Shown in pieces: positions 44,554 through 52,591 of a DNA stretch of 64,000 bases. The DNA lies in NCBI GenBank assembly GCA_022826945.1, contig JAJDTY010000047.1:1-64000 (forward strand), written 5' to 3'. This DNA is from Candidatus Binatia bacterium. GTDB lineage: Bacteria > Desulfobacterota > Binatia > Bin18. The notes beneath the pieces are model-generated. The model saw only the letters and a list, made by a program, of their open reading frames with translations. It searched no databases and was not told the DNA's origin. Position 1 is the first letter of the stretch; the number at the start of each line of letters is the position of its first letter. The position numbers were made by a program, and so were the translations under genes.

Positions 44554-45315
44554 CTACTGCGCCACAATCCCACCGTCAACGGCCATGGCGTGACCGGTCA
44601 CGAACGAAGCCGCATCGGAGCACAGCCAGACTGCGGTTTCGGCAATTTCTTCCGGTTGACCCATACGGCCGATGGGCTCACCGGCTTCAATCTTCTCGAA
44701 CATTCTGGGCCGGCGTTCTTTGAGCCGACCGACCATGGACGTATCAATGATGCCCGGACAGACGGCATTCACCCGGATGCCGGATTTGGCGTATTCCAGG
44801 GCCGCGGTTTTGGTCAGGCCGACCACCCCATGCTTGCTGGCCACATAGGCTGGCATCCGCGGCGCCCCAAGCAGCCCGGCGGCCGAGGACGTGTTGACAA
44901 TAGCCCCACCACCGTTTTTGAGCATCTGTGGAATCTCGTACTTCATGCACAGCCATACGCCGGTCAGATTGATCGCGATCACCGGAGCCCAGTCCGCCTC
45001 GGTATAATCCGTGGTTGAGGCCAGCGCACCCTCAATGCCGGCGTTGTTATAGGCGCAGTCCAGGCGGCCGTAGGTCTCAACCACCGTACCCACCATGGCC
45101 TCGACTTCCGCGGCCTGGGACACATCGGCCTTAATGCAGAACGCTTCGCCGCCGGCGTCCTGAATCATCTTCACGGTTTCCTCGGCTCCGGCCACATTGA
45201 CATCGGCCGCAGCGACCTTGGCGCCTTCACGGGCAAATATCTGGGCCGCGGCTCGCCCGATACCCGAGCTAGCCCCGGTGACCAGGGCGACTTTACCGCT
45301 AGTAAGCGTTCCCAT
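44554..45315 (-). CDS. SDR family oxidoreductase
   Basis: 253 aa from ATG at 45315 (AAGGAGG; the frame runs to 45360). TGASSGIG (13-20), 'NNAG' (90-93), catalytic Ser144-Tyr157-Lys161, and the C-terminal 'VTGHAMAVDGGIVAQ'. 'AADVNVAGAEETV' after strand 2 begins with Asp, favouring NAD. It is a close sister of the next upstream SDR and of 49521. NAD-dependent alcohol oxidation is likely. Confidence 0.92.
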   Translation of the reverse strand: MGTLTSGKVALVTGASSGIGRAAAQIFAREGAKVAAADVNVAGAEETVKMIQDAGGEAFCIKADVSQAAEVEAMVGTVVETYGRLDCAYNNAGIEGALASTTDYTEADWAPVIAINLTGVWLCMKYEIPQMLKNGGGAIVNTSSAAGLLGAPRMPAYVASKHGVVGLTKTAALEYAKSGIRVNAVCPGIIDTSMVGRLKERRPRMFEKIEAGEPIGRMGQPEEIAETAVWLCSDAASFVTGHAMAVDGGIVAQ

Positions 45316-45374
45316 GCTGTCATCCTCCTTATTCTTTGCTTTTTCACCACGTGCGTTCACAACGAAAACCGCCC

Positions 45375-46136
45375 CTACTGGGCAACCATGCCGCCATCAA
45401 CGGACATGGCGTGGCCGGTCACGAACGAGGCTGCGTCCGAGCACAACCACACCACCGATTCGGCAATTTCCTGGGGGCTGCCCATGCGACCGACCGGTTC
45501 AAAAGAGGCCATCTTTGCGGCCCGGTGGGGACGGTGATCGGTTAGCCGGCCCATCATGGGCGTATCAATCGCGCCGGGGCAGACGGCATTCACCCGGATA
45601 CCGGATTTGGCGTATTCCAGGGCCGCGGTCTTGGTCAAGCCGAGCACTCCATGCTTGCTGGCCACATAGGCCGAGCCTCTGCGGAAACCGAGCAGCCCAG
45701 CGGCTGAAGACGTGTTGACGATCGCGCCCCCGCCCTGGGTGAGCATCTGCGGAACCTCATGCTTCATGCACAACCACACGCCGGTCAGATTGATCGCAAT
45801 CACCTGATCCCAATCCGCTTCCGTATAGTCGGTTGTCATCATCGAGATGCCCTCAACCCCCGCGTTGTTATGGGCCGCGTCCAGCCGCCCGTAGGTCTCG
45901 ACCGTCTTGGCAACGAGGGCTTCGACCTGCGCGGCCTGGGACACATCTGCGCTGACAAAGAGCGCCTCACCGCCAGCCTCCCGTATGAGGTTGGCCGTCT
46001 CTTCCCCGCCTTCAATCGCAACGTCGGACACCACGACCTTGGCCCCTTCACGGGCGAAGGTCAGCGCAGTAGCGCGGCCAATACCCGAACTGCCACCGGT
46101 AACAAGGGCGACTTTATCCTGCATCAAATCTGCCAT
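45375..46136 (-). CDS. SDR family oxidoreductase
   Basis: 253 aa. TGGSSGIG (13-20), Ser144, Tyr157, Lys161, and 'FVTGHAMSVDGGMVAQ' at the end. 'SDVAIEGGEETANLI' places Asp after strand 2 (NAD preference). Very similar along its whole length to the 44554 product, so a tandem duplication. ATG 46136 follows AAAGGAGC. The two SDRs and the LLM form one operon, probably with HyuA/B downstream. Confidence 0.92.
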   Translation of the reverse strand: MADLMQDKVALVTGGSSGIGRATALTFAREGAKVVVSDVAIEGGEETANLIREAGGEALFVSADVSQAAQVEALVAKTVETYGRLDAAHNNAGVEGISMMTTDYTEADWDQVIAINLTGVWLCMKHEVPQMLTQGGGAIVNTSSAAGLLGFRRGSAYVASKHGVLGLTKTAALEYAKSGIRVNAVCPGAIDTPMMGRLTDHRPHRAAKMASFEPVGRMGSPQEIAESVVWLCSDAASFVTGHAMSVDGGMVAQ

Positions 46137-46333
46137 GCCTATGCTCCTTTATCTGTCCTACTCATCCCTTACCGCCCTGCCAATCTCTGCCCGTCCTGCT
46201 GTATCAGGCATGCGTCCGTGTGTAAAAGGGAAGTGGCACCGGACAGTCTCATGCTAACAAAACGGTGCGACCGACCGACTCTACTCGTCTCAGCCGACAC
46301 CTGCTAAGACCACACGCAAGGAGGGAGACACCT

Positions 46334-47296
46334 ATGCCGAAATGGAACTATACCAAAGGACTCCACGATTTGGGGAATGGCCTGTATGCCTATCTTCTGC
46401 CCGACGGTTCGTGGGGATGGAGCAACGCCGGGCTGGTTGTGGATGGAGATCAGTCTTTGCTGGTTGATACGCTCTTTGATCTTGCTCTCACGCGGGAGAT
46501 GCTGACTGCCATGCAGGACGCGACCGTTGCGGCGCAGTCGATCAACACGCTGGTGAATACCCATGCCAACGGCGACCACTGGTTCGGCAATCAACTCGTG
46601 TACGATGCACAGATCATTGCCTCCAAGGCGTGCGCGCAAGAGATGGAAGAACTCCCGCCAAGCCGTCTCGCCGATATGATGAAAGCTGCCCCCAATATGG
46701 GTGAGCTGGGCGAATATCTCGCCCGGATTCTCGGCGCATTTCGCTTTGACGATATTACCCCCACCCATCCTTCTCGCACGTTTGAAAAACGACTCGACCT
46801 CAAGGTAGGAGACAAGGGTGTCCAACTCATTGAAGTCGGCCCCGCCCATACTCGAGGTGATGTCCTGGTCTATGTGCCCGACGAGCGGACGATTTTCACC
46901 GGAGATATTCTTTTTATTGATGGGACACCCCTGATGTGGAACGGACCGATCGCCAACTGGATCAAGGCGTGTGAGCTGATGCTTGCCCTGGATGTTGAAA
47001 CCGTGGTGCCGGGGCATGGGCCGATCACCGACAAGCGTGGCGTCGAGTCGGTCAGGGGCTATCTGCAATATATCGAAAAGGAAACTCGCAAACGCTTTGA
47101 CGCTGGCCTGTCTGCAATCGAGGCGGCCAATGATATCGCGCTGCACGATTATGCCGCGTGGGGAGACGCCGAGCGTATTGTCGTGAACGTCAACACGCTC
47201 TATCGCGAGTTCAGCGGCGAAACAGCGGCGCCGAGCTTTGCCGACCTATTCGGAGGCATGGCCACTTGGGCGAAGGGTCAGCAGCCAGCCTCGTAG
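46334..47296 (+). CDS. Metallo-beta-lactamase-fold hydrolase
   Basis: 320 aa from ATG at 46334 (AAGGAGGGAG). The zinc motif H-x3-D-H is seen as His77, Asp81, His82 ('NTHANGDHWFGN'), with more ligands in 'VGPAHTRGDVLVYVPD', 'FTGDILFIDG' and 'VVPGHGPITD'. It resembles SoxH/quinoprotein-relay-like or alkylsulfatase-related MBL proteins. No signal peptide is seen. Substrate unknown. Divergent from the SDR operon. Confidence 0.9.
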   Translation: MPKWNYTKGLHDLGNGLYAYLLPDGSWGWSNAGLVVDGDQSLLVDTLFDLALTREMLTAMQDATVAAQSINTLVNTHANGDHWFGNQLVYDAQIIASKACAQEMEELPPSRLADMMKAAPNMGELGEYLARILGAFRFDDITPTHPSRTFEKRLDLKVGDKGVQLIEVGPAHTRGDVLVYVPDERTIFTGDILFIDGTPLMWNGPIANWIKACELMLALDVETVVPGHGPITDKRGVESVRGYLQYIEKETRKRFDAGLSAIEAANDIALHDYAAWGDAERIVVNVNTLYREFSGETAAPSFADLFGGMATWAKGQQPAS

Positions 47297-47323
47297 TTCC
47301 TCCCCTATAACGGGGTGATTATA

Positions 47324-47352
47324 TTGACATCCGATATTGTATCGATCATACA
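47324..47352 (+). promoter_or_regulatory. Possible promoter ahead of the MITE
   Basis: TTGACA (47324-47329), a 17-base spacer, then CATACA (47347-47352). The MITE begins 17 bases further on, so any transcript toward the gene at 47706 would run through the element. The -10 is weak. Confidence 0.3.
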
Positions 47353-47368
47353 AGTTGTGTGTCTGGTC

Positions 47369-47672
47369 GGTAGTGTCTCACTTTGAATTTCTTTCTTCTC
47401 CACAGGCGTCCAGCCATTCCCCCTCGTCCGTGAGCCTTCGGTGCCCGTTGAGCCCCGCTCCTGCCTTGAGGGGCTAGGGCGGAGCGGGCATGCTTTTCCT
47501 ATTATTTGATAGGTGCAGAACGCCGGTAATTGTCATACAGATGGCCGGGAGTCTTCCGTGCAAGCGTTAGTATCGCACACGGAAGCTGAGGGGAGGATTC
47601 GATGACCGAGCAGAGATGTGGGGGATTTGTCCTGTTTTGCCCGTCCAGCATTTTTCAAACTGAGACACTACC
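47369..47672. mobile_element. 304-bp MITE with 19-bp inverted ends and 8-bp target duplication
   Basis: The left end GGTAGTGTCTCACTTTGAA (47369-47387) and the inverted right end (47654-47672) match at all but one base. Both sides are flanked by GTCTGGTC (47361-47368 and 47673-47680), a perfect 8-bp target-site duplication. The interior has no transposase. It contains two strong hairpins: CCCGCTCC/GGAGCGGG near 47453-47490 and CTTCCGTG/CACGGAAG near 47552-47586. A 20-codon frame with GGGGAGG upstream (ATG near 47602) runs into the right end. An 8-bp duplication and GG-starting ends fit IS1595- or ISL3-like mobilisers, but the family is not proven. Confidence 0.8.
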
Positions 47673-47705
47673 GTCTGGTCAGACACACCTAACAGGGGGG
47701 GTATA

Positions 47706-49403
47706 ATGATTTCGTGCGTACTTGCTGACCCTTGCCATGCCACACTGTGCGCTACCATGCCGTGCCGACGCGCCCGGCGGACTTCGTCCATTCCACGGGG
47801 TGCGGTGATTTTTCTCACAGGCCTGCTCGTGCTGGCCGGCGTCTTTTCCGCTGCCCGCCCGGCCTTGGCGCAGGCCCAGGAAGCGTGCCCCCTCCCTGCC
47901 GGTGAGACGCCGCCTGCGGACCCGCGAGTGACGGCGCAACAGGTGGAAGACGGCAGCGCGAGCCTGATGGATTTCACACTGGCCGTGAGAGAGCGGTCCA
48001 GAGAACATGCCCAGCAGGCCACGACCGCGCAACTAGGTCAACATATCGGATGTATCATAAGGCAGGAGGGGAGTCCCTGGCGTTCCGGTTCCACGTACAT
48101 CGTAACCCTGACGCCCGACGGCAGGGTGTTCGTTCACGCCAAGAATATGGCCTTGTCGGGCGGGCTGCTCAACCCCTTGATTTACGCAGAGATCCTTTCT
48201 GCGCTGGGCGTATCCCCTACCGATCTGGCCAATCTGGCTTCTCCTGATCCTGGCACCGCCGCCCTCGCTCTCCAGGCCGTCTTTGCCACGTTGTCGCAAG
48301 AACCGGCTGCCCCGTTCGATGCGACCACCCCTATCCCAGACATACGACCGGGCATACCAGGCGCCTCCGGCTATGCCGCCGTCTATAACTCGCCCGAATT
48401 AGGGGCTCCGATCGTACTGCTCGCGGGATTCGATCTCAACGCCTCTCATCTGGTTGAGGAAGACATCGATCACGGCGACCCGACCATTACTGCCGCGGAC
48501 GTGGTGGGCCGCAGAACCTTGAAGGCCTTTGTCACGCAGGCGGGGGAGTTCTTTCTTGAACTCATGAGTACCGGCGATGCCGCGGCGGCCTCGCAAGCCC
48601 GGATTGCCTTGCGGGATCCCGAGGGGCCCTGGAGACACGGTTCCGTATATCTCTACGTCCTGGATGTTCAAAACAACATCGTCCTGTTTCACGCAACGGA
48701 GCCGGACCTCTTCGAACTTCAACCTCTGGTCGGGACTGCTCGGGACGGCCGGACCGGCGAGCTCATTTTGCCGCGAGTCCTCGCCGCGGCAAAGAGTAAC
48801 CCGGAAGGCAACTTCGTGGAGTATCATTACGACGATCCCGCCGACGACTCCGACAGCGCCGATATCCCCAAGGTGGGCTACGCCCGCGAGTTCAGCGGTG
48901 AAATCAATGCAGGCGGACGCATACTCCCGGCTGACTTCATCGTGGGGTCAGGGTTTTATCCGAGCGCCGGGGCTCCGGGAGGGGCGCTGGAGAACCCGGG
49001 GCCGGCCTCGTCTCAGAGTGGGACGGGGGCGCTGTGGGGCTGGGTGTGCCACGCCGAGTTGGTGGAGCTCGAGATCGAGACTGAGCGGGGGGAGGGCGCG
49101 CGGTACGTGGCGGCGTATGGCCTGGAGCGGCCGGATACGCTGGAGACCTGTGGGGATGTGGACAATGGCTTTGAGCTGGTCGTCAACTGGAACCGGTGGG
49201 GGGATGGGGAACACACCGTCACCGCTTTGGTGGATGGGGTCGAGTTAGGCCGGGCGACGGTATGGGTGACGACGCTGGGGGCGGAGGTGCTGGAAGGGGT
49301 CGAGGGCGAATGTGTGGCGGGGAACTTTCCACACTCGGGGCAGACGGTCACGCTGGAGTGGCAGCAAACGAATCAGAACTTCGTGATTACGGATGTGCAG
49401 TAG
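47706..49403 (+). CDS. Secreted Cache-like protein with C-terminal beta-sandwich repeat-type domain
   Basis: 565 aa. A hydrophobic segment (about 32-50) ending A-L-A-Q-A indicates export. Two single-Cache-like regions follow (about 75-210 and 255-425): 'GSTYIVTLTPDGRVFVHAKNM', then 'GSVYLYVLDVQNNIVLFHATEPDLF' with 'GNFVEYHYDDP' and 'GSGFYPSAG'. The C-terminal domain (about 440-565) has 'ALWGWVCHAELVELEIE', 'AAYGLERPDTLETCGDVDNGFELVVNWNRWGDGEHTVTALVDG', an extracellular module known from cyanobacteria and Entotheonella-like genomes. There is no kinase or chemotaxis domain, so ligand sensing would need a partner. A MITE lies just upstream. Confidence 0.72.
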   Translation: MISCVLADPCHATLCATMPCRRARRTSSIPRGAVIFLTGLLVLAGVFSAARPALAQAQEACPLPAGETPPADPRVTAQQVEDGSASLMDFTLAVRERSREHAQQATTAQLGQHIGCIIRQEGSPWRSGSTYIVTLTPDGRVFVHAKNMALSGGLLNPLIYAEILSALGVSPTDLANLASPDPGTAALALQAVFATLSQEPAAPFDATTPIPDIRPGIPGASGYAAVYNSPELGAPIVLLAGFDLNASHLVEEDIDHGDPTITAADVVGRRTLKAFVTQAGEFFLELMSTGDAAAASQARIALRDPEGPWRHGSVYLYVLDVQNNIVLFHATEPDLFELQPLVGTARDGRTGELILPRVLAAAKSNPEGNFVEYHYDDPADDSDSADIPKVGYAREFSGEINAGGRILPADFIVGSGFYPSAGAPGGALENPGPASSQSGTGALWGWVCHAELVELEIETERGEGARYVAAYGLERPDTLETCGDVDNGFELVVNWNRWGDGEHTVTALVDGVELGRATVWVTTLGAEVLEGVEGECVAGNFPHSGQTVTLEWQQTNQNFVITDVQ

Positions 49404-49520
49404 GGGCGAGACGCGGGTCACCTCTCCTGGTTGTTCTGAAACAACGCCCTCGCCCGCCACAGCAGGAGGCTGATAGTCCCACCGATCCGCCGAGAGCCAA
49501 AACCTTTCAGTTTCCCAGGG

Positions 49521-50279
49521 TTACGCCGCAACCGCCCCGCCATCCACGGCCATGGCGTGGCCAGTGACAAATGAGGCCGCGTCCGAGCATAACCACACCA
49601 CGGCCTCGGCGATTTCTTCCGGCTGCCCGGAACGACCGATGGGTTCTGCGGCGATCATCTTATCGAGGATGTCCGGTCGGTTGCCCGAGACTCGGTCGAC
49701 CATGGCTGTCTTGATCACCCCAGGACAGACCGCGTTGATCCGAATACCGGATTTGGCGTATTCAAGTGCGGCGGTTTTCGTCAGCCCAACCACGCCGTGC
49801 TTGCTGGCCACATAGGCAGCCATGCGCTTCACGCCGATGAGGCCCGCCCCGGAGGCCGTGTTGACAATAGCTCCACCCCCTTGCTGGAGCATGTGTGGGA
49901 TCTCATACTTCATGCACAGCCAGACACCCGTCAGATTAATCTGAATGACCGGTGCCCAGTCCTCTTCGGCCTGCTCGGCCGTCCGTTTGAGTACGCCTTC
50001 AATGCCGGCGTTATTATGAGCGTAGTCGAGCCTGCCGTAGGTCTCAACGGTCTTTTCGACCATGGCCGCTACGGAGGCAGCCTCGCCCATATCGGCCTCA
50101 ATGAAACACGCTTCGCCACCGGCCCCTGTGATGAGGGATACGGTTTCTTGTCCGCCGACGATATTGAGATCGGCAACCGCGACTTTGGCGCCGTCACGGG
50201 CGAAGGCAAGGGCGGTTGCCCGGCCAATGCCCGAACTGCCTCCGGTAACGAGGGCGACTTTGTCTGTCATATCTGTCAT
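49521..50279 (-). CDS. SDR family oxidoreductase
   Basis: 252 aa. TGGSSGIG (12-19), catalytic Ser143-Tyr156-Lys160, and the ending 'FVTGHAMAVDGGAVAA'. 'VADLNIVGGQETVSLI' has Asp after strand 2. Third member of the sister set with 44554 and 45375, but separated from them by the MBL, MITE and Cache genes. GGAGCG precedes ATG 50279. NAD-dependent alcohol/ketone conversion, substrate unknown. Confidence 0.92.
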   Translation of the reverse strand: MTDMTDKVALVTGGSSGIGRATALAFARDGAKVAVADLNIVGGQETVSLITGAGGEACFIEADMGEAASVAAMVEKTVETYGRLDYAHNNAGIEGVLKRTAEQAEEDWAPVIQINLTGVWLCMKYEIPHMLQQGGGAIVNTASGAGLIGVKRMAAYVASKHGVVGLTKTAALEYAKSGIRINAVCPGVIKTAMVDRVSGNRPDILDKMIAAEPIGRSGQPEEIAEAVVWLCSDAASFVTGHAMAVDGGAVAA

Positions 50280-50438
50280 GCTGTGCGCTCCTTGTCTTTG
50301 CTGGCGAGATTATCCTGTGAAACGACAGGCGTGTCAAAGCGTCCCGTGGAAGGACAGGCACAACTTGACACGACTTTCGGTTACGCTAGGGTGCGGCTGA
50401 GGTTGACGCAGCGTCGTGTCTGAAAAAGGAGGGGGACA

Positions 50439-51623
50439 ATGAGCAAGGGTCATCGCCTCATTGATAGTGACTCCCATATCCTGGAGCCGCCGGATCTGTT
50501 TGAAAAATATCTCGAACCCAAATTTCGCTCACACATGCCGCGGGCGTGGGTTGATTATCAAGGCGACCCCCTCGGCTTTGGTATTTCCGTTACCGTTCCC
50601 TCGGCCCACGACCAAGAATACGTCATGCCCTTCGGGAGCGACCCCGTCCGAGAGGGCCGGCCCACTTTTGGTGATGCCGGCACCCGTATCGTTCTGCCGG
50701 AGCATGACGAAGCCTACGCCAGCTTTGCGCGCGAGGGGTTTCCGCCCGAGCACTACGACCTGGCCCTGGAGCGGGCGGGCATTGATTACATGGTCCTGTA
50801 TCCGACGGCCGGTCTGTACATGACGGCGGTGCCGGAACTCGAAGCAGACACCGCGGCGGCCTATCGCCGGGCGTATAATAACTGGCTGCACGACTTTTGT
50901 TCCGCAGCCGGCACGCGGGTGGTCGGGGTCGCTTCGGTTGATCTGCGCGATCCCCTTGAGGCGGCAAAAGAGGCCCGCCGCTGCGTCAAAGAGTTCGACT
51001 TCAAGGCGGTGCACATCAACCCGACCCCGGTTGGACAACATCGTTTGTACGACGAGTTTTACGATCCGCTGTGGACCGCACTGGAAGACCTCGATGTCCC
51101 GTTGGGCATCCATGTCGGAGCGGGCAACGCTGCGGACGAGATGCTGTATTACTACCTGCCCGAGCTCCGCGTTGCACAAGGGACGGTGGCGTTCACCATT
51201 GGCAATATGCTGGCCAGCACGGCGCTGATTATGGGAGGCGTATTGGAGCGCCATCCCAGGCTGCGGGTCGTCCATCTTGAGTCGGGCGCGGGCTGGGTGG
51301 CCTTTTGGTTGGACCGTCTCGGAGCCGGCGTCCAGGGCGGCTTTCGGGGGCTGGCCATTGACGGGCTGAGCATGGCGCCGCTCGATTACTTTCAGCGCCA
51401 GTGCTATATCGCCGCCGACCAGGATGACCCCGGTATCGCCCAGGTGATCGCCACCCTGGGTGACGACAATATTGTCACTGCCACCGACTTCGGCCATCCC
51501 GAAGGCCGCTTATACGCGCGAGCGACCGAGGAGTTGCTCGGTCTGCCCGATGTCTTGGACGAGAGCAAGCGCAAGATCATGTGGGATAACGCGCTCAAAC
51601 TGTATCCGATTCAGCCGGAGTAG
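50439..51623 (+). CDS. Amidohydrolase family protein (amidohydrolase_2)
   Basis: 394 aa. Metal motif D-S-H at 11-13 ('LIDSDSHILEPPDLF'). 'VPLGIHVGAGN' gives the next His, 'HPRLRVVHLESGAGWVAFWLDRL' the strand-6 part and 'IVTATDFGHPEG' the catalytic Asp. Closest in plan to the 5288 gene. AAAGGAGGGGG precedes ATG 50439. The cupin gene follows after 13 bases and is likely co-transcribed. Confidence 0.9.
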   Translation: MSKGHRLIDSDSHILEPPDLFEKYLEPKFRSHMPRAWVDYQGDPLGFGISVTVPSAHDQEYVMPFGSDPVREGRPTFGDAGTRIVLPEHDEAYASFAREGFPPEHYDLALERAGIDYMVLYPTAGLYMTAVPELEADTAAAYRRAYNNWLHDFCSAAGTRVVGVASVDLRDPLEAAKEARRCVKEFDFKAVHINPTPVGQHRLYDEFYDPLWTALEDLDVPLGIHVGAGNAADEMLYYYLPELRVAQGTVAFTIGNMLASTALIMGGVLERHPRLRVVHLESGAGWVAFWLDRLGAGVQGGFRGLAIDGLSMAPLDYFQRQCYIAADQDDPGIAQVIATLGDDNIVTATDFGHPEGRLYARATEELLGLPDVLDESKRKIMWDNALKLYPIQPE

Positions 51624-51636
51624 AGAGGGGAGCACA

Positions 51637-51975
51637 GTGGGACTCTATCGCCTGTACACCGGGGACGACGGCCAATCGCATTTCGAAGACCAGAGCCTGG
51701 CCTCGCATCCAGCCCTGACCGAACCGCAAGCCACGTCACATATCTCTTTTGTCGAAGTGCCGGTCGGGACCTTTATGGACTGGCATCCCGCGCCGCGCCG
51801 ACAGTACGTGATTATTCTCTCCGGCCAACTGGAAATCGGCCTAGGCGACGGCACCACCCGGCGCTTTGGTCCCGGCGACGCCCGTCTGGTCGAAGACACG
51901 ACCGGTCAGGGCCATACCACCCGAGTGGTGAGTGATGAACCGGTGGTGATGGGCATTATCCCGTTGGCCGGGTAA
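51637..51975 (+). CDS. Small cupin-domain protein
   Basis: 112 aa, GTG start at 51637 after GAGGGGAG. One conserved cupin barrel: 'VPVGTFMDWHPAPRRQYVIILSGQLEIGLGDGTTRRFGPGDARLVEDTTGQGHTTRV'. His and Glu metal ligands of a classic cupin are only partly kept. A small binding or isomerase protein linked to the amidohydrolase just upstream. Confidence 0.82.
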   Translation: MGLYRLYTGDDGQSHFEDQSLASHPALTEPQATSHISFVEVPVGTFMDWHPAPRRQYVIILSGQLEIGLGDGTTRRFGPGDARLVEDTTGQGHTTRVVSDEPVVMGIIPLAG

Positions 51976-51986
51976 GTGATTTGACC

Positions 51987-52014
51987 GTCGGGGTAATCCA
52001 GGAGTTACCCCGAC
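51987..52014. terminator. Bidirectional terminator-like hairpin
   Basis: GTCGGGGTAA (51987-51996) and TTACCCCGAC (52005-52014) form a perfect 10-bp stem with an 8-base loop between the convergent cupin and selenoprotein genes. No T-run follows on either strand, so termination efficiency is uncertain. Confidence 0.6.
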
Positions 52015-52035
52015 CGATAGTTGGGACGGGTGAAA

Positions 52036-52569
52036 TCAGGAGCCCGCTCGCCCCGTCACTTTTTCAACCATCTGACCGAACACGGCCTCGGCCCGGCCGT
52101 GGACTTCCTCCGGCGTGAGCGGCTGGATGGGGTGCTCCACCAGGATGACCTTGAAGTTCGGCATGCCGAGCGCCTTGGCCTGCGCAAGCGCGGCATTGGA
52201 AAACTCGGTCGTGGCAAACACCGCAGAGGGGATACCGGCTTTTTCAAAAAAGATGCCGTCGTGCACACTGCACGTTGTACACGACCCTCAATCGGCTAGG
52301 GCTTCTATCAGAAAATCGCATTTTTGGACCAGTTCCTGACGGATGTCCTCCGGTGCCGGACGGGCGAACGTGGGCTTCATGCGCCGGATGATGGCGCGCG
52401 GCTGAAAGTGTACGGTCAACATCTCTTCCACGCGGTCCAGGAAAAAATTGCCCTTGGCCTTGCTGATGTCGAGCAGACCAACGGTCTTGTCGCGCAAGTC
52501 CGGTACACGGGCCGCAAGCGTCGCGGCGGCCTGCTTCGGGGCTGCGGTCGGGTCATAGAGTTTTGGCAT
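52036..52569 (-). CDS. UGSC family selenoprotein (UGA read as selenocysteine)
   Basis: 177 aa if the in-frame TGA at 52290-52288 is read as Sec (residue 94). Before it: 'MPKLYDPTAAPKQ', 'DKTVGLLDISKAKGNFFLDRVEEML', 'CDFLIEALAD'. After it: 'GSCTTCSVHDGIFFEKAGIPSAVFATTEFSNAALAQAKALG' and 'VILVEHPIQPLTPEEV'. The order U-G-S-C-T is the defining motif of the UGSC family, so both halves belong to one protein, not to a gene and a fragment. A 10-bp stem-loop begins two bases after the TGA. Function in the family is unknown; a redox role is inferred from Sec94/Cys97/Cys100. 22 bases downstream of the 52592 gene, same operon. Confidence 0.85.
52258..52285 (-). promoter_or_regulatory. Candidate bacterial SECIS stem-loop
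   Basis: On the minus strand GTCGTGTACA pairs perfectly (one G-U) with TGTGCACGAC around the loop ACGTGCAG. The stem starts two bases after the TGA, and the loop falls 13-20 bases after it, with a G near the loop start as SelB requires. It lies inside the coding sequence for G-S-C-T-T-C-S-V-H-D. Confidence 0.7.
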
Positions 52570-52591
52570 GTCGTTCTCCTCTTGAGGGGGT

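Noticed and set aside
46304-47146. 280-codon minus-strand ORF opposite the MBL-fold gene
   Set aside because: Antisense shadow; the MBL motif HANGDH is on the plus strand.
50529-51497. 322-codon minus-strand ORF opposite the amidohydrolase
   Set aside because: No domain, no RBS, and the plus-strand gene has complete metal ligands.
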